Shown here: positions 16,802 through 23,713 of the stretch, one piece after another | How positions within the stretch are numbered: position 1 is the first letter of the stretch | Layout of the letters: every line of letters starts with the position of its first letter | From: CAIKBL01 sp964555355 | Lineage (GTDB): Bacteria > Pseudomonadota > Gammaproteobacteria > Ga0077536 | Length of the DNA: 64,000 bases | NCBI GenBank assembly: GCA_964555355.1 | Contig: CAZKRY010000007.1 | Coordinates: forward strand, 248,001-312,000 | Reading direction: 5' to 3' | Made by a program: the position numbers and the translations under genes | Notes under the pieces: model-generated | The model's database searches: none | What the model saw: only the letters and a program-made list of their open reading frames with translations | Told to the model about the DNA's origin: nothing

Positions 16802-17986
16802 TTAGACCGCCTCGTAAAGTGTGACGACGCAGGCGCCGCCAAGACCAAGATTATGCTGAAGCGCGAGACGCGCGCCGTCGACTTGCCGGGGTCCGGCGGT
16901 GCCACGCAACTGTTCGACGAGTTCCGTGCACTGCGCGAGCCCCGTTGCCCCGAGCGGATGACCTTTGGACAAGAGTCCGCCGGATGGGTTGGTAACGACC
17001 GCACCGCCATAGGTGTTGTCACCGTCGCACACAAACCGCTCCGCCGCGCCACGCGTACACAGGCCGAGCGCCTCATAGCTGATGAGTTCGTTTTGCGCAA
17101 AACAATCGTGAAGTTCAACGACGTCGAGTGCCTCGGGGCCGACTCCGGCGGACTCATAAACCTGCTTGGCAGCCGCTTCAGCCATCGAATAGCCGACCAC
17201 TTCGCGCATATCGCGTGCCTCGAAAGTAGTCGCCGAATCGGTGGTCATGGCCTGCGCGCGAATCCGCACGGTGCGCGGAAAACCGTGCCGTGCCGCGAAT
17301 TGGTCCGAGCACAACAGGGCGGCGGCGGCCCCGCAGGTCGGCGGACAGGCCATCAACCGCGTCATCACGTCCGGCCACAGCACCGGACTGCGTAATACTT
17401 CGTCTTCCGTCACTACTGTCCGAAACAGCGCGAGCGGATTATTGGCGGCGTGACGGCTGGCTTTCGCACGAATTTTGGCAAAGGTCGACAAGTGCGTGCC
17501 AAATTCCTGCATATGGGCGAGCCCGGCGCCGCCAAAGTAGCGCAGCGCGAGCGGGATCTGTCCGTTGCCGACCAGTTCGTGAGTCACTTCATCGAACCGC
17601 TCAAACGGGCTCGGACGATCCGTGAATTGCGTGCCCAGCGCGCCAGGGTTCATGTGTTCAAAACCGAGTGCCAGCACGCAATCGGCCGCGCCGGAGGCGA
17701 TCGCCTGGCGTGCCAGAAACAGCGCTGTCGAACCGGTCGAACAATTGTTGTTGACGTTGATGACAGGAATGCCCGTCATCCCCACTTCGTACAATGCGCG
17801 CTGTCCGGCGGTCGAATCGCCGTAGACGTAACCCACGTAAGCCTGCTGAATTTGCCCATACTCAAGACCCGCGTCCGTTAACGCGCGACGCAAGGCATCC
17901 GCCGCCATTTCAGGATACGGCGCGTGCGCACCGGGTTTCGCAAATGGGGTCATGCCAACCCCGACCACGTAGACATCTTGCTTCAT
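16802..17986 (-). CDS. Thiolase-like protein of the lipid-transfer/SCP-x family
   Basis: A 394-residue thiolase-superfamily protein. Cys82 in NNCSTGS is the nucleophile position, HDCF at 293-296 and GHPLGATG at 342-349 supply the histidines. The final motif reads LGLGGACVV rather than CxGGGxG. NNCSTGS plus HDCF is typical of SCP-x/Ltp thiolases and aldolases (non-specific lipid-transfer protein type) that act on branched or steroid CoA esters. It lies on the minus strand, convergent with the importer operon 67 bases away. It fits the terminal C-C cleavage step after hydratase and SDR. Ltp-type aldolases usually need a DUF35 partner, which is not present next to it. Confidence 0.87.
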   Translation of the reverse strand: MKQDVYVVGVGMTPFAKPGAHAPYPEMAADALRRALTDAGLEYGQIQQAYVGYVYGDSTAGQRALYEVGMTGIPVINVNNNCSTGSTALFLARQAIASGAADCVLALGFEHMNPGALGTQFTDRPSPFERFDEVTHELVGNGQIPLALRYFGGAGLAHMQEFGTHLSTFAKIRAKASRHAANNPLALFRTVVTEDEVLRSPVLWPDVMTRLMACPPTCGAAAALLCSDQFAARHGFPRTVRIRAQAMTTDSATTFEARDMREVVGYSMAEAAAKQVYESAGVGPEALDVVELHDCFAQNELISYEALGLCTRGAAERFVCDGDNTYGGAVVTNPSGGLLSKGHPLGATGLAQCTELVEQLRGTAGPRQVDGARLALQHNLGLGGACVVTLYEAV

Positions 17987-18528
17987 AGGGTCTCCTTGGG
18001 CTTGGGCGTGCGCGAGGCCTGTATAAGTGGTAAGTGAGTAGTATTTGGCAATCTAGCCGACCACGCGACGTGTAGCCATGGCCTATGACCTCAAATATGT
18101 TGCCGGAACGAGCGAACCCGGCACGCTTACCGCCGCCTCATTTTTGATGGACGCGGCGAGTTTCAGCGATTGGCGCGACGCGTACCATCTGTGTGCCACG
18201 ACGAGCGGGACTGTCCACGCCACTCGAGGATGGCGAAGTCGGGCGCAACAAATAGGTTCCCCGGATCGCCGATGATTTCGATCACACTCAGCCCCATGAT
18301 CGACCCCAACATCATGGTAACGATGCGGATCACGCACGTCTTCCGCCGTTGATACCGACTTTACCGGCAAGCTCGTCATCGTCGCTCCGGTCGGGCGAGC
18401 GATCATTTTAGTCCACGAAATTCTACGGGCCCGTTATCGTGAATCGCTTATCGTCACGACGTCTACTAGGCCGGGGCGGGAAGGCCCGATATGCTGCCTG
18501 CTATTCACCCCAAACGAGTCAATCAAGT
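17987..18528. other. Intergenic region without a convincing gene
   Basis: About 540 bases between the thiolase start and the CinA-like start. Short open frames at 18078-18275 and 18083-18406 have no protein-like features, no ribosome binding site and no family resemblance. The thiolase promoter (minus strand) and the promoter for the 18529 gene should lie here. I could not place either confidently. Confidence 0.5.
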
Positions 18529-19023
18529 ATGCACCTTGCCGCGCCTGTGCTCGCGCTTGCCGAGCAATTGAAATCCCGCCGCGAAACCATTGCAGTGGCG
18601 GAATCGTCCACCGGTGGCCTCATCTCCGCAAGCTTGCTCGCGGTGCCAGGCGCCTCCGCGTATTACCAGGGCGGCACCGTCATCTACACGCTAAAAGCGC
18701 GCAATGAGTTGCTGGCGCTTTCCAAAGACGTACTCCAAGCCCAAACGCCGTTGAGCGAAGCCTACGTTTCGCTTTGCGCGCAGTCGATCCGCGCCAGATT
18801 GGGCGCCACCTGGGGCCTCGCGGAATTAGGCGCCACCGGCCCTGCCGGCACGCCTTACGGACATCCGCCGGGTGTGTGCGTCATTGCGGTGGAAGGCCCG
18901 GTCTCTCTGACGTATCGGATCGATAACGGATGCGGCGATCGCGAAGCGAATATGTGGGAGTTCACGCACGCTGCGCTGAACTTGTTAGCGCAGGCGTTGG
19001 ACGCGAGTTCCGTCGCGCGCTGA
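18529..19023 (+). CDS. pncC: CinA C-terminal-type nicotinamide-nucleotide amidohydrolase
   Basis: A 164-residue single-domain protein from the ATG at 18529; the frame extends 30 codons upstream without a protein-like start. Family motifs: IAVAESSTGGLISASLL (catalytic serine region, residues 21-37), PGASAYYQGGTVIYT, and GATGPAGTPYGHPPGVC. This is the stand-alone CinA C-terminal domain, which deamidates NMN to nicotinate mononucleotide in pyridine nucleotide recycling. The usual motif after GPAG is GG, here replaced by TPYGHPPG, so activity is likely but untested. An MFS gene follows after 92 bases. Confidence 0.82.
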   Translation: MHLAAPVLALAEQLKSRRETIAVAESSTGGLISASLLAVPGASAYYQGGTVIYTLKARNELLALSKDVLQAQTPLSEAYVSLCAQSIRARLGATWGLAELGATGPAGTPYGHPPGVCVIAVEGPVSLTYRIDNGCGDREANMWEFTHAALNLLAQALDASSVAR

Positions 19024-19115
19024 TGACCGGAAACGCTCTCCCTCAGCCTACCGTCTCACACTTTTGTGGAAGAGGAGTTGAGGTGTCGCCATCCACGCTC
19101 CTCGGTTAAGTTGAC

Positions 19116-20348
19116 ATGACGCGATTCGACGATCTTCGCGCGGTACTTGCACACCGCGACTTTACGCGCTTCGCCGCTGCGCGCTTCTCTGCTACGTTGT
19201 CCTGGCAAATGCTCGCGGTGGCAGTGGGTTGGCAAACCTACGAAGTGACGCGCGATCCGTTGGCGCTTGGATTAGTGGGATTGGTGCAATTCCTACCGTT
19301 TTTCTTGTTGGTGTTGCCGGCTGGCCAGATCGCGGATTTATTCGACAAACGACTCGTGCTGATCGGCGCCTACGCCTGCGAAGCGGTGAGTGCCGCCGTG
19401 TTGCTATGGTTTTCGCTCCGCGACATGACGGTTGCTTGGCCCATTTTTGTCGCGATGGCGTTTTTCGGCGCTGGCCGTGCCTTCTGGATGCCGACCGGAC
19501 AGGCGATGACCCCAAGCTTGGTGCCACCGGTGCTTTTTCCGCGCGCCGTGGCGCTAAATTCCACGCTCTATCAAACAGCCGGAATAAGCGGACCGGCGAT
19601 CGGCGGCTTTATCTACCTGCTAGGCCCCCACGCGGTATATGGAACTTCCGCTACCCTGCTCGCCGCGTCGACGCTACTGGTCATCAGCATGCGTCCGGTT
19701 AAAGCGCGACACCTGACGCCCTGGAAGTTGGCCGATACACTGGAGGGGCTGCGCTTCGTCTTCACGCGCCGCACGATATTGGGCGCGATTTCGCTCGATC
19801 TGTTTGCGGTACTGTTTGGCGGTTCAACCGCACTCTTGCCGATTTATGCGGCAGACGTATTGCACGTCGGCCCAGTCGGATTAGGCATTTTGCGCACTGC
19901 CCCAGGGATCGGCGCCGTCGCGATGGCAGGCATGCTCGCTGTGCATCCCCTTACGCGCCATGTCGGACGTTGGATGTTCACTGGCGTTGCCGTCTTTGGC
20001 GTCGCGACCTTGGTGTTCGGCGCTTCGCACAATTTTTACTTGTCACTCGCGGCGCTTTTTGTGCTCGGCGGCGGCGACATGATCAGCATTTACGTGCGCC
20101 ACATGCTCGTGCAATTGGAAACACCCGACGCACTACGCGGCCGTGTCAGCGCCGTCAGCAGCATTTTTATCGGCTCCTCGAACGAACTCGGCGAATTCGA
20201 GTCCGGCGTCACTGCCAAATGGTTCGGCCTCGTTCCTGCCGTGTTGATGGGTGGTGCGATGACACTCGCCGTGGTGGGATTGTTTATGCGGCTCTTCCCG
20301 GAACTCAGAACGATGGACCGGTTTCCTGCTGCGAAAACGCGTCTTTGA
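19116..20348 (+). CDS. MFS transporter, EntS/MFS_3-like
   Basis: A 410-residue major facilitator with about 12 hydrophobic segments. It begins with a FTRFAAARFSATLSWQM segment and VGWQTYEVTRDPLALGLVG, and contains the MFS motif LPAGQIADLFDKR (motif A form GxxaDrxdkR), which matches the enterobactin-exporter-like MFS_3 group. No siderophore biosynthesis genes are nearby, so the substrate is open. Probably transcribed with or shortly after the CinA-like gene. Confidence 0.88.
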   Translation: MTRFDDLRAVLAHRDFTRFAAARFSATLSWQMLAVAVGWQTYEVTRDPLALGLVGLVQFLPFFLLVLPAGQIADLFDKRLVLIGAYACEAVSAAVLLWFSLRDMTVAWPIFVAMAFFGAGRAFWMPTGQAMTPSLVPPVLFPRAVALNSTLYQTAGISGPAIGGFIYLLGPHAVYGTSATLLAASTLLVISMRPVKARHLTPWKLADTLEGLRFVFTRRTILGAISLDLFAVLFGGSTALLPIYAADVLHVGPVGLGILRTAPGIGAVAMAGMLAVHPLTRHVGRWMFTGVAVFGVATLVFGASHNFYLSLAALFVLGGGDMISIYVRHMLVQLETPDALRGRVSAVSSIFIGSSNELGEFESGVTAKWFGLVPAVLMGGAMTLAVVGLFMRLFPELRTMDRFPAAKTRL

Positions 20349-20477
20349 AGGATCGGGGCGGCGACAAGCGCTCGCGACTCCCTCGACTGGACGGTGCCGC
20401 CGCCTCCAACGAGGGATTTGTTCGCTGCCGAATCGCCGTTAGGCTTATCGCTCGATGAGCAATCCCAGAGCAGAACA

Positions 20478-22271
20478 ATGCACCGAAGGCTGACGGCGTC
20501 TTGCCTGCTGATCGTGGCGTGGTTTGGCAATGCAGCAAGCGCCACGGCCCTAGGCGGTCGGGTCGTGACGGCGGACGCGGCGCGCGGCGTCCCCGGCGCC
20601 GCCGTTACCCTCACCCTGCCGGCCGAATATCAAGGGGCGAGCGCCGTAACGGTGTTTACCGACGATACCGGCCGGTATGCGTTCCCATCTTCCCTGTTGC
20701 CGGCCAGCACCGGCTTACCGGCCGGCGCTGCCCTTTCGGCTCGCCTCTTGGGGTATGCAGAAGTCCCTAGCGCGGCGCCGCGCGACTTGACGCGAACCTT
20801 ACGCGCCGTTGCCAATATCGCCGACCAGGCGCCGGCGTCGGCGTGGCTTAATCAAATGCCGGCGGGTGATGAACGCAATCTCTTGATCACCAGCTGCACC
20901 AGCTGCCATCAAATGCCGAGCCCCAAGGTGCGCGAATACGCCGCGCAGATCGAAGCGATGCGCGGCGGTCCCGGCGGCGATCAAGCGGCGCTCGCAGCCT
21001 GGCGCAAAGTAGTACGTCACGAGGCGTGGCGTACCATCGTCAAATACATGCGCACACAACACTACGCGGTATTCCCGGACGAAAGCGCCATGAATCTCGA
21101 CGCGATCGATTGGGCCACCGCACAGAATCCAGACTTCAATTTCTTTAACGCGCGCCAAGGAGAGCGCATCGCCGCGTTTCTCGCCGAACACTTTCCGCAG
21201 GATACGGGTCATTTGCCGCGCGCAGCCTATTCTGTGGGTGCCGCGCTCGGCGTAAGCACACACACCGTTATCCGCGAATACGCATTGCCGGCCAAAGCCT
21301 TGGTCCGCGAAATGGTTGCCGCGCCAGGATCACCTTATCTATGGGGCGTCGATGTCAAACGCAATGAAATCGTCCGCCTAGATCCTGATTCCGGCGCGAC
21401 GCGTTGGCTGCGCGTGGCTTTCGACGGCGCGACCGGGCCACACACGGTTGCACCAGACGATCAGGGGCGCTTGTGGATTTCGATGATCGACAACGATCAG
21501 TTCGGGCGTTTCGATCCCGCCGGCGAACGGTGGACGCTGTGGACGCTGCGCCCGCGCAACCTACCCGATACGGCGGCGATCGGCGGTGCCGCCATCGTGC
21601 ACGACATGTCGATCGACTCCCGCGGACACATGGAAACGGACTCACAAGGCCGGCTGTGGCTGACGATGGTCGGTACCAATCAACTAGGCACACTTGATCC
21701 GGTGTCGGGCGACGTCGCTTTTTATGACACGCACACGCGGCCGGGACTCAGTCCCATCAATCACCTTATTTACTCCACCGTGCTGTCCGCCGATGGCGGT
21801 TGCGTCTGGTTTTCGCAAGTCAACGGTGCCGTGGGTTGTCTTGACACCACCACCTATGTGCGCCGGCATTTGCTCGACTTTCCGGAAGGCGAAGGCCCGC
21901 GCCGGATGACCCGCGACGATGCCGGGAACTTATGGGTGGCGCTCTTCGGTAGCGGCGAAATTGCGCGCATCGATATGGCCACCGGGCAGCGCACGGCGAC
22001 GTATCCGCTGCCGGACCGCGCGGCCGCCCCTTATGCGGTAACCTGGGATGCGCGCCGGCATTGTGTGTGGGTGGCGACTGCTAACAGCGATACCCTCTAC
22101 CGCGTCGATGCCGCGACCGGCGCGACTTCGATCATTCCGTTACCGCGGCGCATGGGTTATCTGCGACAAATCGGGTTGCGCGCCGATACGGGCCAATTGG
22201 TCGCCTCCTACGGTAATTATCCGGCGGAGTCGGGCCCGAGCTACGCCCTGCTCATCGATGTCGGCGACTAG
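20478..22271 (+). CDS. Secreted virginiamycin-B-lyase-like propeller with N-terminal heme-c motif
   Basis: 597 residues from the ATG at 20478 (MHRRLTASCLLIVAWFGNAA, a signal peptide). Domains in order: a carboxypeptidase-regulatory-like beta-sandwich (about 25-100, GGRVVTADAARGVPGAAV, TDDTGRYAFP), a short cytochrome-like segment with a CTSCH heme-c motif (C140, C143, H144), then from about 270 a Vgb/NHL-type propeller (PYLWGVDVKRNEIVRLD, DDQGRLWISMIDNDQFGRFD, DSQGRLWLTMVGTNQLGTLD). Periplasmic. A small cytochrome c gene begins right at its stop, so the pair may pass electrons. Substrate unknown. Streptogramin lyase activity is unlikely to be the real role. Confidence 0.83.
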   Translation: MHRRLTASCLLIVAWFGNAASATALGGRVVTADAARGVPGAAVTLTLPAEYQGASAVTVFTDDTGRYAFPSSLLPASTGLPAGAALSARLLGYAEVPSAAPRDLTRTLRAVANIADQAPASAWLNQMPAGDERNLLITSCTSCHQMPSPKVREYAAQIEAMRGGPGGDQAALAAWRKVVRHEAWRTIVKYMRTQHYAVFPDESAMNLDAIDWATAQNPDFNFFNARQGERIAAFLAEHFPQDTGHLPRAAYSVGAALGVSTHTVIREYALPAKALVREMVAAPGSPYLWGVDVKRNEIVRLDPDSGATRWLRVAFDGATGPHTVAPDDQGRLWISMIDNDQFGRFDPAGERWTLWTLRPRNLPDTAAIGGAAIVHDMSIDSRGHMETDSQGRLWLTMVGTNQLGTLDPVSGDVAFYDTHTRPGLSPINHLIYSTVLSADGGCVWFSQVNGAVGCLDTTTYVRRHLLDFPEGEGPRRMTRDDAGNLWVALFGSGEIARIDMATGQRTATYPLPDRAAAPYAVTWDARRHCVWVATANSDTLYRVDAATGATSIIPLPRRMGYLRQIGLRADTGQLVASYGNYPAESGPSYALLIDVGD

Positions 22272-22275
22272 CGCC

Positions 22276-22659
22276 ATGCTGAGCGCATTCAAAGTCACGC
22301 ACATTGCGCAGCGGAGGTTGCCCCAGTTGTTGGTGACGATCGTCCTCTGCCTAGGATTTGCCGACCACGGCGCCGCGGCGCCGCCCTTGACGACCGCACA
22401 GGCCAAACACCTTTTCAACGCGCACGGCTGCAATGCCTGTCACGCCGTAGATGAGTTCAGAATCGGTCCGGCGTTTCGCGACGTGGCGACTCGCTACGCC
22501 GACGCCGATGCCGACACCGCAGCGCGGCTGGTCGATAAGGTGCTACACGGCGGTGGCGGTGCCTGGGGTGTCGTGCCGATGGTTAGCAATCCACGGCTCA
22601 GCACAGCCGACGCGCAGGCGATGGTGGAGTTTATTCTCGCACTCCCGCCCGCGCCCTAA
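22276..22659 (+). CDS. Small periplasmic class I cytochrome c
   Basis: 127 residues from the ATG at 22276; ATG 22258, overlapping the previous stop, is an alternative. There is a signal peptide (RRLPQLLVTIVLCLGFA), then AKHLFNAHGCNACHAVDE with heme ligation by C52, C55 and H56. GPAFRDVATRYA and a VPMVSNPRLS segment supply the likely axial methionine, and the end is AQAMVEFILAL. The size and layout match c-551/c-552-type monoheme cytochromes. It is the obvious electron partner for the heme-bearing propeller protein just upstream. Convergent with the epoxide hydrolase gene, 3 bases apart. Confidence 0.88.
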   Translation: MLSAFKVTHIAQRRLPQLLVTIVLCLGFADHGAAAPPLTTAQAKHLFNAHGCNACHAVDEFRIGPAFRDVATRYADADADTAARLVDKVLHGGGGAWGVVPMVSNPRLSTADAQAMVEFILALPPAP

Positions 22660-22662
22660 GCC

Positions 22663-23697
22663 TCACCGCACTGCGCGCAAAAACTCCAGCAAGATGGCAT
22701 TGGTTTCATCCGCGCGTTCCTGCTGGACCCAATGGCCGGCGCCTTTCAAGATCCGGCTGCCGAGCCAGTTCGGGATCACCGACGGTGCGCGCTCAATGGC
22801 TTCCTTACCCCACCACGTTCCAACATCAAACTCGCCGCCGAGAAACATCGCCGGCACTTCCAGCGGGCGGCCTTGTAGCGGCGCTAAGTCGTGCCAATCG
22901 TTTTCAAGATTGTGGTAGTAACTGAGGGGGCCGGAAAATCCGCCGCGTTCGAGCGCATCCACAAAGACCTCCAAGTCCGCCTCAGTAAACCATGCCGGCA
23001 TCGCCGGCGGTGACATGAATCGATCCCGCATGCGCTGGCCCGGACTCACGCACAGCGCACTGCCGCGAATGAGTTCGATCGGGTCAACTCCCTCAAGGCT
23101 AAAGCCAGCTGCCGTCATCGCGTCACCCGATACGGTCCACACGATGTCGCGCACCCAACCGCGCAGGTCGGTTTCGATTTCCTCGATGATCGGACCGAGC
23201 GTCGCAAAGTATTCCTGATAGAACAGCTGCCCCGGCCCAGCCACCGCACGGTGGATTTCATGCGGGGGCCGTTCCCCGAACGGATTACCGGGCAGCGCCA
23301 CAATCCCGCGTCCCGAAAACGGCACACTCATGCCGAATACCGCACGAAACACTTTGGGATACTTCCAAGCCGCCGACCACACGACCGGCGCACCCCAATC
23401 GTGTCCGACCAGTATCGCGGTCTTCTCACCGAGTGCCGCAACCAAGCCCACTAAGTCGTCCATCAACGGCCCAATGCGATACGCATCGGTCTGCCAGAAT
23501 TTGGAGGACCGGCCGTAACCCCGCTGATCGATCGCGACCGCGCGATAACCCGCGGCGGCAACCGCGGGTAACTGGAACCGCCACGAGTACCACAGCTCCG
23601 GAAAGCCGTGCACGAATATCACCAAGGGGCCTTCGCCCTGTTCGGCAAGGTGCAGCCGCACCCCGTTGACGTTGAGTAAGCGATGTTTCAATGCCAT
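22663..23697 (-). CDS. Alpha/beta hydrolase, epoxide hydrolase type
   Basis: 344 residues from the ATG at 23697 (MALKHRLLNVNG); the frame runs 19 codons further upstream without good support. Oxyanion motif HGFPE (30-34), an aspartate nucleophile Asp100 in GHDWGAP, and catalytic His322 in AGHWVQQ. The Asp nucleophile together with HGFP is typical of soluble epoxide hydrolases (haloalkane dehalogenases are related). The monooxygenase fusion gene lies immediately upstream on the same strand, 16 bases away, so a monooxygenase-epoxide hydrolase pair (epoxidation followed by diol formation) is a sensible inference. Confidence 0.88.
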   Translation of the reverse strand: MALKHRLLNVNGVRLHLAEQGEGPLVIFVHGFPELWYSWRFQLPAVAAAGYRAVAIDQRGYGRSSKFWQTDAYRIGPLMDDLVGLVAALGEKTAILVGHDWGAPVVWSAAWKYPKVFRAVFGMSVPFSGRGIVALPGNPFGERPPHEIHRAVAGPGQLFYQEYFATLGPIIEEIETDLRGWVRDIVWTVSGDAMTAAGFSLEGVDPIELIRGSALCVSPGQRMRDRFMSPPAMPAWFTEADLEVFVDALERGGFSGPLSYYHNLENDWHDLAPLQGRPLEVPAMFLGGEFDVGTWWGKEAIERAPSVIPNWLGSRILKGAGHWVQQERADETNAILLEFLRAVR

Positions 23698-23713
23698 ATG
23701 CGTCTCGTTCGTT

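Noticed and set aside
18078..18406. Two overlapping frames in the gap before the CinA-like gene
   Set aside because: No ribosome binding site, no hydrophobic or motif pattern, and they shadow one another on opposite strands.
20478..22271. Streptogramin resistance lyase
   Set aside because: The propeller resembles virginiamycin B lyase, but the secretion signal, heme motif and cytochrome partner do not fit antibiotic lyase function.
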